Source: Pelomonas sp. BJYL3 (GTDB lineage: Bacteria; Pseudomonadota; Gammaproteobacteria; Burkholderiales; Burkholderiaceae_C). From it: 64,000 nt of DNA. Of this stretch, positions 44,229 through 52,041 are shown one piece after another. The translations under genes were made by a program, and so were the position numbers. The stretch is from the NCBI RefSeq assembly GCF_027257975.1, contig NZ_JANZKX010000004.1, forward strand, positions 186,001 to 250,000, in the 5' to 3' direction. The notes beneath the pieces are model-generated. The model did no database searches. It was given only the letters and a program-made list of their open reading frames with translations, and was not told the origin of the DNA. Within the stretch, counting starts at the first letter, position 1, and every line of letters starts with the position of its first letter.

Positions 44229-45227
44229 ATGAAGCGATCCCTCTTCTTCGTCGGACTTGGCCTCGGCGCTGCGCTCGCCCATGCCGACATCGTTCCCGCC
44301 ATCCAGAGCAGCCAGTACATCGCCACGGCCCGCTACAACGGCGCCACCGTCAGCTACGCCGAGAACCGCTATGGCAACGGCCCCCTGGCCGAGATGGCCA
44401 CGGCCATGAAGCGCGTGCCCATGCAGGTCGAGAGCGGCCTGAACACCGCCATGATCAACAAGGTCGCCGGCAGCGGCGGCACCTTCCTCAAGGGCACGCT
44501 CTCGGGCGACCCCACCGTCACCATCACGCCGCAGGCCTCGGGCATCACCCTGATCAATCTGAGCGGCTGGAGCTACACCGCCACCACGCGCTTCACCGGC
44601 CGCAAGCTGGGCATCATCAGCTACGACTGCGTCAACACCCTGAGCCTGCGCAACTTCAGCATCACCGGCCAGTACGGCAGCGTGGATGGCCGGCTGCTGG
44701 ATGACAAGACCGGCGTCACCGCCGATGTCTCGTCCAGCACCGACTGCGACTCCAACCTCAGCTGGATCCTTCCCTTTGTCGGCGACTACATCATCGGCCA
44801 GATCGCCTCGCGCAAGGATGCAGCCTTGGTGTCCTCCATCCAGACCTCGCTGGGCGGCCTCAAGGACGACCTGCTGTTCGACCGGAACGCCAACTACCTC
44901 AGCGGCCTGAACAAGCTGGTGCCGGTGGACAAGGTCATCACCCTGCCCAATGGCAGCAGCTTCGCGCTGGGCCAGTACATCCAGAACAACCTGCCCTATC
45001 TGATCGGGAACAGCCAGCTGACGCTGAAGCTGGGGCAGGGCGTGCAGGTCCGGCCCAAGTTCGGTGGCGAGCCCACGACCACCACCGAGACCGGCACCAT
45101 CCTGGACCTGAGCCTGAGCTCGCCGGCCTTCTCCTTCGGCGTGGGCATGGTCGAGCAGGCCCAGGTGAGGTGGAGCTGGGTGTGCAGCTGGCAGAACCCC
45201 AGCAAGCAGTGCTACCCGGACTATTGA
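44229..45227 (+). CDS. hypothetical secreted protein
   Basis: A 332-residue exported protein with a short signal peptide (residues 1-19, cleavage after AHA). The mature chain is rich in Ser, Thr and Gly with alternating polar/hydrophobic residues, suggesting beta structure, and its third quarter (about 220-260) is amphipathic helix. Four Cys occur: YDCVN, TDCDS and, at the end, VCSWQ and QCYPD. No family recognised. No partner gene is evident. Confidence 0.68.
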   Translation: MKRSLFFVGLGLGAALAHADIVPAIQSSQYIATARYNGATVSYAENRYGNGPLAEMATAMKRVPMQVESGLNTAMINKVAGSGGTFLKGTLSGDPTVTITPQASGITLINLSGWSYTATTRFTGRKLGIISYDCVNTLSLRNFSITGQYGSVDGRLLDDKTGVTADVSSSTDCDSNLSWILPFVGDYIIGQIASRKDAALVSSIQTSLGGLKDDLLFDRNANYLSGLNKLVPVDKVITLPNGSSFALGQYIQNNLPYLIGNSQLTLKLGQGVQVRPKFGGEPTTTTETGTILDLSLSSPAFSFGVGMVEQAQVRWSWVCSWQNPSKQCYPDY

Positions 45228-45374
45228 CCGTCCCAGGGGCTGGCTGAAGGCCAGCGGCGCCGCAGCGAGGGCTTGACCCAGGGCAAGCCCCGCCGCCGCG
45301 GCCGACGACCCGGTACTGGGGGGATACTTCGCCTCCCTCCCGTACCCTCCCCCGTCTTGCTGACCGCCTGGTTC

Positions 45375-47057
45375 ATGTCCCACTGCCACCCACGCCCCCT
45401 CGCGCGCACGCTCGCCGGCCTCTCGGCGGCCTGCGCCCTCGTCCTGCTCCAGGCCTGCTCCACGCTGCCGCAGACCGCGCCCGCGGCGCCGCCGCGCCTG
45501 GTGGTCTTCATGGCGGTGGATGGCCTGCCCATGCGGCAGGTGCTGGCCTACCGCGACCAGCTGGCGGAAGACGGCTTCCGGCGCTTCCTGGACCGCGGCC
45601 TGTGGTTCTCCGAAGCGCACCACGGTCACGGCTACACCGTGACGGCCGCCGGCCATTCGGTGATGCTCAGCGGGGCCTATCCGCAGCGCAGCAGCATCAT
45701 CGGCAATGAATGGGTGGACCCGCAGACACGCGAGGACCGCTACAACACCGACGATCCCGCGCACCACTACCTCGGCCATGCCACGCCGGCCCTGGTGGGG
45801 ACCAGCCCGCGCAACTACCGCGTCGAGACCGTGGGCGACGTGCTGCGCACCCTGCATCCTGAGGCCCGGATGATCGGCATCTCGGGCAAGGACCGCGGTG
45901 CCATCCTGCCCGCCGGCCACAAGGGCACGGCCTACCTCTACATGCAGAGCAGCGGCGGCTTCACCACCAGCGACTACTACCTGCCCGAGCTGCCCGCCTG
46001 GGTCCGCACCTTCAACGACGCCCACCCCGCCGACCGCTACTTCGGCCGCAGCTGGGAACCCCTGCTGAAGGACCCGCACGCCTACGACCGCTCGGTGCCG
46101 GACGGTCAGCCCTGGCAGTCCACGGGCGGCAACGGCAACCATCTGCCCGCGGTGGTGGGGGCCGGCATGAGTGCGCCGGGGCCGGCCTTCTGGGCCAATC
46201 TGCTGCCCTCCCCCTTCGCCGACGAGCTGACGCTGGACTTCGCCCGCGCCGCCATCGAGGGCGAGCAGCTGGGCGCCGACGACACCACGGACCTGCTGAG
46301 CATCAGCCTGTCCAGCCACGACTACATCAACCACGCCTTCGGGCCCGAGTCGCGCCTCTCGCACGACCATTTCCTGCACCTGGACCGCTACCTGCAGGCC
46401 TTCTTCCGGACGCTGGACGAGCGCGTCGGCCGCGACCGCTACATGGTGGTCCTGACGGCGGACCATGGCTTCCTGGACACCCCCGAGTGGGCCCGGTCCC
46501 AGGGCCGCGATGCCGGCCGCGTCCCCCTGAAAACCCTGATGAGCGCGGTCGACGAAGGCCTGGTCCGCGAGTTCGGCGAGGGGCCCTGGGTCACGCACTG
46601 GTCGGGGACGGGCATGCTCTTCGACGAGGCCCGCATCCAGGCCAGGGGGCTGGACCGCGACCGCGTCTATGCCAGCGCCGCGCACGCCGCCGAGCAGGTG
46701 CCCGGCATCGCTGCCGCCCTCACCCGCGCCCAGCTGAGCGGCACGGGCCCGGCACCCGAGGTCCTGAGCCGCATGCGCCTGTCCTGGCATCCGGACGCCG
46801 CCGCGCCGCTGCAGATCGTCGTCAAGCCGGGCTGGATGATCAGCAGCAAGACCACGGGCACCACCCACGGCTCGCCCTATCGCTACGACACCCACGTGCC
46901 CATCCTGGCCTGGGGTCCGGCCTGGTGGGGCCGGGGCGAAGTGCGCCAGCCCGTGGCGGTGGCCGACATCGCCCCCACGCTGGCCCGCATGCTGGACCTG
47001 CCGGCGCCGCGCGATGCGCAGGGTCAGGTCTTGCCGGTGCCGCGTCTGAAGCAGTAA
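45375..47057 (+). CDS. PafA-like alkaline phosphatase lipoprotein
   Basis: A 560-residue lipoprotein (lipobox LLQAC near residue 28) of the alkaline phosphatase/type I phosphodiesterase superfamily. MAVDGLP holds the first metal Asp; the nucleophile is Thr in YTVTAAGHSVMLSG; SLSSHDYINHAFGP, TADHGF and THGSPYRYDTHVPI carry the remaining metal ligands. The order and spacing match PafA/phosphate-irrepressible enzymes, so phosphomonoester hydrolysis in the periplasm is likely. A repeat copy at 47021-47035 is read near the C-terminus as GQVLP. Confidence 0.85.
   Translation: MSHCHPRPLARTLAGLSAACALVLLQACSTLPQTAPAAPPRLVVFMAVDGLPMRQVLAYRDQLAEDGFRRFLDRGLWFSEAHHGHGYTVTAAGHSVMLSGAYPQRSSIIGNEWVDPQTREDRYNTDDPAHHYLGHATPALVGTSPRNYRVETVGDVLRTLHPEARMIGISGKDRGAILPAGHKGTAYLYMQSSGGFTTSDYYLPELPAWVRTFNDAHPADRYFGRSWEPLLKDPHAYDRSVPDGQPWQSTGGNGNHLPAVVGAGMSAPGPAFWANLLPSPFADELTLDFARAAIEGEQLGADDTTDLLSISLSSHDYINHAFGPESRLSHDHFLHLDRYLQAFFRTLDERVGRDRYMVVLTADHGFLDTPEWARSQGRDAGRVPLKTLMSAVDEGLVREFGEGPWVTHWSGTGMLFDEARIQARGLDRDRVYASAAHAAEQVPGIAAALTRAQLSGTGPAPEVLSRMRLSWHPDAAAPLQIVVKPGWMISSKTTGTTHGSPYRYDTHVPILAWGPAWWGRGEVRQPVAVADIAPTLARMLDLPAPRDAQGQVLPVPRLKQ
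47021..47035 (+). repeat. dispersed repeat copy 9
   Basis: GGGTCAGGTCTTGCC within the last codons of the phosphatase gene, read Gly-Gln-Val-Leu-Pro as in copy 2. Confidence 0.75.
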
Positions 47058-47076
47058 GGCGGGGGCTCGCGCCCTT

Positions 47077-47123
47077 CAGTCCGTCTTCAGTCCGTCTTCA
47101 GTCCGTCTTCAGTCCGTCTTCAG
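47077..47123. repeat. 11-bp tandem repeat between convergent genes
   Basis: Four perfect copies of CAGTCCGTCTT plus CAG. The array begins 20 bases after the phosphatase stop and ends inside the stop codon of the S-formylglutathione hydrolase gene. Confidence 0.9.
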
Positions 47124-47971
47124 CCCACCTTGAGCCGGACAGCATGATGCTGCAGGTGGTCCGCGATGACGCTGGCCACGAAGTAGTAGCCATGGTCGTA
47201 GCCGGCGTGGCGGCGCAGGGTCAGGTCTTGCCCCGCCGCGCGGCAGGCGGTCTCCAGGCGCTCGGGCTGCAGCTGCTCGGCCAGGAACTTGTCGGCCAGG
47301 CCCTGGTCGACCAGCAGGGGCGGCAGGCGGTGACCGGCAGCGATCAGGGCGCAGGCGTCATGGGCGGCCCAGCTCGATTCGTCCGGGCCCAGATAGCCTG
47401 CGAAGGCCTTGCGGCCCCAGGGCACCTGGCTGGGCGCCACGATGGGCGCCAGGGCGGAGACCGAGCGGTACAGGCCCGGGTGCCGCAGCGCCAGCGTCAG
47501 CGCGCCGTGCCCGCCCATGGAATGGCCCATGAGGCCGATGGCATCGGGGCGCATAGGCAGCTGCGCGCACAGCAGCCCGTGCAGCTCACGGGTGATGTAG
47601 CGCTCCATGCGGAAATGGGCGGACCAGGGCGCCTGCGTGGCGTCCAGGTAGAAGCCGGCGCCGTGGCCGAAGTCCCAGTGGGCATCAGCCCCGTCGATGC
47701 CGGTGCCGCGCGGGCTGGTGTCCGGCGAGACGAGGATGAGGCCCAGGCGCGCCGCCTCGCGCTGGGCTCCGGCCTTGATCGCGAAGGTCTCCTCGGTGCA
47801 GGTCAGGCCGGCCAGGTAGACCACCGCCGGGCAGGGCCCCTGCGCGGCCTGCGGCGGCAGGTAGACGCCGAAGCGCATGGGCGTGCCGGTGGCCTCGGAT
47901 GCATGCTCGTAGAAGCGCTGCACGCCGCCAAAGCAGGCGTGCTCGGACAGAAGGCGCAGGGTCTGGCTCAT
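47120..47971 (-). CDS. fghA: S-formylglutathione hydrolase
   Basis: A 283-residue esterase D family alpha/beta hydrolase that hydrolyses S-formylglutathione to formate and glutathione, the second step of formaldehyde detoxification. LAGLTCTEETFAIKAG, GHSMGGHGAL (nucleophile Ser near 150) and RRHAGYDHGYYF (catalytic His) are diagnostic. It starts 12 bases after the dehydrogenase stop. A repeat copy (47218-47232) is read on this strand as GQDLTL without disturbing the fold. Confidence 0.95.
   Translation of the reverse strand: MSQTLRLLSEHACFGGVQRFYEHASEATGTPMRFGVYLPPQAAQGPCPAVVYLAGLTCTEETFAIKAGAQREAARLGLILVSPDTSPRGTGIDGADAHWDFGHGAGFYLDATQAPWSAHFRMERYITRELHGLLCAQLPMRPDAIGLMGHSMGGHGALTLALRHPGLYRSVSALAPIVAPSQVPWGRKAFAGYLGPDESSWAAHDACALIAAGHRLPPLLVDQGLADKFLAEQLQPERLETACRAAGQDLTLRRHAGYDHGYYFVASVIADHLQHHAVRLKVG
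47218..47232 (+). repeat. dispersed repeat copy 10
   Basis: GGGTCAGGTCTTGCC lying antisense within fghA; the gene reads its complement as Gly-Gln-Asp-Leu-Thr. Confidence 0.72.
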
Positions 47972-47983
47972 GCGCGCCCGGCC

Positions 47984-49090
47984 TCAGTACATCACCACGG
48001 AGCGGATGGACTCGCCGCGCTTCATCAGATCGAAGCCCTCGTTGATGTCCTCCAGCTTCAGGCGGTGGGTGATGAGCTCGTCGATGCGCAGCTTGCCTTC
48101 CATGTACCAGTCGACGATCTTGGGCACGTCGGTGCGGCCGCGGGCGCCGCCAAAGGCCGAGCCTTCCCATTTGCGGCCGGTGACCAGCTGGAAGGGCCGG
48201 GTGCTGATCTCGGCGCCGGCCTCGGCCACGCCGATGATGATGCTGCGGCCCCAGCCCTTGTGCGTGCACTCCAGGGCCTGGCGCATCAGCTGGGTGTTGC
48301 CCACGCACTCGAAGCTGTAGTCGGCGCCGCCGTCGGTCAGCTGCACGATGGCGTCGACCACGTTGTCCACTTCCTTGGGGTTGATGAAGTGGGTCATGCC
48401 GAACTGGCGGGCCATGGCCTCGCGGCCGGGGTTGATGTCGATGCCGATGATCTTGTCGGCGCCGACCATCTTCGCCGCCTGGATCACGTTCAGCCCGATG
48501 CCGCCCAGGCCGAAGACGGCCACGGTGGCGCCCGCCTCCATCTTGGCCGTGAAGATCACCGCGCCCACGCCGGTGGTGACGCCGCAGCCGATGTAGCAGA
48601 TCTTGTCGAAGGGCGCGTCCGGCCGCACCTTGGCCACGGCGATCTCGGGCACCACGATGTAGTTGCTGAAGGTGCTGGTGCCCATGTAGTGGAAGACCGG
48701 CTTGCCGTCCAGCGAGAAGCGTGAGCTCGCATCCGGCATCAGGCCCTTGCCCTGGGTGCCGCGGATCAGCTGGCAGAGGTTGGTCTTGCGCGAGAGGCAG
48801 AACTTGCACTGCCGGCATTCGGGCGTGTAGAGCGGAATGACGTGGTCGTCCTTGCGCACCGTGGTGACGCCGGGGCCGACGTCCACCACCACGCCCGCGC
48901 CCTCGTGTCCCAGCACGGCGGGGAAGATGCCTTCGGGGTCCGCGCCGGACAGGGTGTAGTAGTCCGTATGGCAGATGCCCGTAGCCTTGACTTCAATCAA
49001 GACTTCACCGACCCTCGGTCCGGCAAGATCCAGGGTTTCAATGCTGAGGGGCTGGCCGGCTTTCCAGGCCACGGCGGCGCGTGTCTTCAT
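47984..49090 (-). CDS. frmA: S-(hydroxymethyl)glutathione dehydrogenase / class III alcohol dehydrogenase
   Basis: A 368-residue zinc- and NAD-dependent enzyme that oxidises S-hydroxymethylglutathione, formed from formaldehyde and glutathione. ATGICHTDYYTLSGADPEG holds the catalytic Cys (GICHTD), GHEGAG the His, and CRQCKFCLSRKTNLC the four structural zinc Cys; GLGGIGLNVIQ is the NAD fold. ATG 49090 follows AGGAG. First gene of an operon with fghA. Confidence 0.96.
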   Translation of the reverse strand: MKTRAAVAWKAGQPLSIETLDLAGPRVGEVLIEVKATGICHTDYYTLSGADPEGIFPAVLGHEGAGVVVDVGPGVTTVRKDDHVIPLYTPECRQCKFCLSRKTNLCQLIRGTQGKGLMPDASSRFSLDGKPVFHYMGTSTFSNYIVVPEIAVAKVRPDAPFDKICYIGCGVTTGVGAVIFTAKMEAGATVAVFGLGGIGLNVIQAAKMVGADKIIGIDINPGREAMARQFGMTHFINPKEVDNVVDAIVQLTDGGADYSFECVGNTQLMRQALECTHKGWGRSIIIGVAEAGAEISTRPFQLVTGRKWEGSAFGGARGRTDVPKIVDWYMEGKLRIDELITHRLKLEDINEGFDLMKRGESIRSVVMY

Positions 49091-49161
49091 GGGCACTCCT
49101 GCTGGGAGATCGGGAAAGGTCCGACTGTAGGGGATGCAGAGCAAGCAAGGAATCTGAGGGG

Positions 49162-50889
49162 ATGTGGCTCTTCTTCGCCTGGCGCAGCCTGCGCTTGCGC
49201 ATGGCGCTGACCTTCGGGCTGCTGGCCGTGATCGTCGCGCTGAGCATGCAGTCCTACATCGGCGTCGTCTTCGCACGCCATGTGATGCAGGAGCGCACGG
49301 GCAGCCTGCAGAACAGCGCACGCATGGTGGCCGCCCAGCTGTCGGAGCAGCTGCGCCAGCGCCAGCGCGAGCTGGACTTCATCGCCACCCTCCCCGTCAC
49401 CCTGGCCGCGTCCGGCGACGCCCGGCCGCTGCGCGCCCTGCTCAGCCAGCTCAAGGGGAGCTTCCGCGACTACGCCTGGATCGGCTTTGCCGACCCGCAG
49501 GGCCGGGTGCTGGTCTCCAGTGACGGGGTGCTGGAGGGCGTGGATGTCTCCCCGCGCCCCTGGTTCCAGGGCGCCCGCCTCAGTCCCTTCATCGGCGATC
49601 TGCATGAGGCCTTGCTGCTGGCTCGTCACCTGAGCTCCCTGGACCCCGGCGAGCCGCCGCGCATGCTGGACTTCGCCGTGCCCCTGCTCGATGCGCGGGG
49701 CCGCCCGCTGGGCGTGGTCGGCGCGCACGTGCACTGGCGCTGGTTCGCCCACCTGCTGCAGGACATGGCGGCCTCGGGCGTGCTGCCGCAGGGCATGGAG
49801 GTGATGATCGCCCGGCGCGACGGCCAGCTGATCTACCCGGAGGCGGAGTTCGACGGCTCGGCGCATGAGCTGCTGCAGCGGCTGGAGCGCGAGCCGGTGG
49901 TGGACGACTACCTCCGCGACGAGCACTACTACCTGGTGGCGGCGCCCGTGCCCGCGGCCGAGCATGGCCAGGACCTGGGCTGGACGGTGCTGGTGCGCCA
50001 GCCCACGTCCCAGCTCCTGGCCGCCTCGCAGCAGCTGGCGCAGGGCCTGTGGCTGCTGTGGGGAGCCGGCGCCCTGGCCATCATGCTGATGGCCTATCTG
50101 GTCGCCGTGGGCCTGAGCCGGCCGATCGAGCACCTGGCCACCCTGCTGCGCGGGCGCCAGCCGGTGCCCGCCCCGGACCGCGAGGATCTGGGCGCCACGC
50201 GCGAGATGGACGACCTCCTGGAGGCCCTGCACTGGCGCGACAAGCGCCTGGCGCACCAGCGCGAGGAGCTGGAGCGCAATGCGCATGAGCTGGAGGCGCG
50301 GGTCGAGCAGCGCACCGCCGAGCTGCGCCAGGCCAATGCCGAGCTGGAACGCGTGGCCCTCACTGATGCGCTGACGGGCCTGCACAACCGCGGCCACCTC
50401 AACGTCCGCCTGACCGAGGAGTACACCCGCTACGTGCGGCACCGCCAGACCTACGGCGTGCTGCTGATGGACATCGACCACTTCAAGCTGATCAACGATG
50501 CCCACGGCCATGCCGCCGGCGACGCGGTGCTGAGGGAGTTCGCCGACCTGATCAAGTCTTCGCTGCGGGCCAGCGATTTCGTCGGCCGCTTCGGCGGCGA
50601 GGAGTTCCTCGCCCTGCTGCCGGGCACCACCCTGGAGGGCGCCGCGGCGCTGGCCGCCAAGCTCTGCCAGAAGACGCGCGAGCAGACCTTCAAGGGCGTG
50701 GGCTACGTGACCGTGAGCATCGGCGTGGCCGAGATCCACGAGGGCGACGCCCTGTACGAGGACGTCGTGCGCCGTGCCGACACCGCGCTGTACGAGGCCA
50801 AGAACGCGGGGCGCAACCGCTTCATGGTGGCGCCCCGCCTGCCGGAGCAGGACGGCGCACAGGGCGCCGGACATCAGGCCAGTGCCTGA
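49162..50889 (+). CDS. Cache-domain diguanylate cyclase
   Basis: A 575-residue sensor protein that makes cyclic di-GMP. Two membrane helices (about 10-33 and 300-320) enclose a periplasmic dCache-like domain; a short coiled coil (about 375-410) leads to the GGDEF domain. The active site reads GGEEF at residues 478-482, and an RxxD product-inhibition site (RASD) sits at 469-472 in the correct spacing. AAGGAA precedes the ATG. Divergent from the formaldehyde operon. Confidence 0.92.
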   Translation: MWLFFAWRSLRLRMALTFGLLAVIVALSMQSYIGVVFARHVMQERTGSLQNSARMVAAQLSEQLRQRQRELDFIATLPVTLAASGDARPLRALLSQLKGSFRDYAWIGFADPQGRVLVSSDGVLEGVDVSPRPWFQGARLSPFIGDLHEALLLARHLSSLDPGEPPRMLDFAVPLLDARGRPLGVVGAHVHWRWFAHLLQDMAASGVLPQGMEVMIARRDGQLIYPEAEFDGSAHELLQRLEREPVVDDYLRDEHYYLVAAPVPAAEHGQDLGWTVLVRQPTSQLLAASQQLAQGLWLLWGAGALAIMLMAYLVAVGLSRPIEHLATLLRGRQPVPAPDREDLGATREMDDLLEALHWRDKRLAHQREELERNAHELEARVEQRTAELRQANAELERVALTDALTGLHNRGHLNVRLTEEYTRYVRHRQTYGVLLMDIDHFKLINDAHGHAAGDAVLREFADLIKSSLRASDFVGRFGGEEFLALLPGTTLEGAAALAAKLCQKTREQTFKGVGYVTVSIGVAEIHEGDALYEDVVRRADTALYEAKNAGRNRFMVAPRLPEQDGAQGAGHQASA

Positions 50890-50917
50890 GGGCGCTGGGG
50901 GTCACGCTCGGAAGGCG

Positions 50918-51907
50918 TCAGGTCGGGGCGTCCAGGTGGATCTGGCGCACACGATCCGTGATGCCGTCCCGCTGCAGGTTCAGCAGCAGCTTGAAGGCCG
51001 GCCCCTTGTAGATGACGGCAGTGGGGGCGCCCACGGAAATGCCCAAGGTCATCTCGCCCACTGTGCGGGACGGCTCGCCAAGGCGCTGCCGCACCGAGGA
51101 GAGGGTATCGCCCACGGCGACCCCCAGGACCTTGGCGGTGGCCGGTGCCCGGAGCCGCAGCTGGATCAGCTGCCGCTGGGCGTTGAACTTCATGAGGGCG
51201 CCCGCTGCATCGACCGCCAGGGACGACCCGTCCCGGTCCGACGACAGCTTCGCATCCGGGCCCAGGGCGGCCTGCACCGCCGCCAGCGTCTGGCCGAGCT
51301 GGGCAGGCAGACCGTCGACACGCGCCGGCTCCTGCACCCGTGGCGTCATGGGGACGCCCAAGGCCTTCAGCTGGGTCAGCACAGACTGGGCGAAGAGCGC
51401 GTCCTCGCGTCCGCCATCGACGACGGACTCGGCCCGCCACAGGCTGTGCTTGCTGGAGACCTGGATCAGCCGCATCTCCACCTTGGTGGAAAAGTGCATG
51501 GAATTGCTCGTGTTGGAGGCCTCCATCGGCACGATCACCAGCACATGCGTGCGGCCCGGGGTGCCAGGCCCACCTTCCAGGCTGACCCGCCCCGGCAGGC
51601 CGGCCCAGTGCAGCACATCGTGCAGCTCACCACGCAGATTGCGCATGGCGTGCGCGACCTCGTTCTCCAGCGCCAGCTGCCGGACCGGCGTGACATTGGT
51701 GGAACCCCACCAGTCCAGCTTGGGCTTCAGCGACGGTCGAGCCACGAGGACCACATCCACGGCGCCAAAGGGCTGAGCCTCGAGTTCACGGTCCTTGGCG
51801 GGAAGTTCCAGGGTGCGCAGTTCACCGCGGTGCGCGCAGGCAGAGACCAGCGACAGCGCCACGGCAGCCAGGCTGGCAAGGCCCAGCCGGCGTCGAGAAA
51901 TCTTCAT
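50918..51907 (-). CDS. hypothetical lipoprotein
   Basis: A 329-residue lipoprotein. The N-terminus has both Arg-Arg (SRRRLGL) and a lipobox VSAC, so export by either Sec or Tat is possible. Two regions follow: a first domain with VDVVLVARPSLKPKLDWWG, and a second (about 220-329) with a pattern of short strands (VDGLPAQLGQTLAAVQAAL, VAVGDTLSSVRQRLGEPSR) that recalls SmpA/BamE-like or copper-amine-type repeats. No firm family. It lies downstream of the sigma-54 regulator on the same strand. Confidence 0.65.
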   Translation of the reverse strand: MKISRRRLGLASLAAVALSLVSACAHRGELRTLELPAKDRELEAQPFGAVDVVLVARPSLKPKLDWWGSTNVTPVRQLALENEVAHAMRNLRGELHDVLHWAGLPGRVSLEGGPGTPGRTHVLVIVPMEASNTSNSMHFSTKVEMRLIQVSSKHSLWRAESVVDGGREDALFAQSVLTQLKALGVPMTPRVQEPARVDGLPAQLGQTLAAVQAALGPDAKLSSDRDGSSLAVDAAGALMKFNAQRQLIQLRLRAPATAKVLGVAVGDTLSSVRQRLGEPSRTVGEMTLGISVGAPTAVIYKGPAFKLLLNLQRDGITDRVRQIHLDAPT

Positions 51908-51985
51908 GAATCCCTCAGATGTTCTTTTGATGTTGGGGGCGGACGGCACGGCGGGCGAGCATCCCGCGGCCGGGCCGGGCCCGGG

Positions 51986-52021
51986 GCCTGCCCGGCTCCG
52001 CTGAAGCGGAGCCGGGCAGGC
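51986..52021. repeat. 36-bp perfect palindrome
   Basis: GCCTGCCCGGCTCCGCT pairs with AGCGGAGCCGGGCAGGC (17 bp each, GA centre). It lies 20 bases beyond the stop of the minus-strand regulator gene and 78 bases before the lipoprotein start. No T-run on either strand, so it may block RNA decay or be bound as DNA. Confidence 0.7.
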
Positions 52022-52041
52022 GTTGGCAGTCTAAGCCAGGG

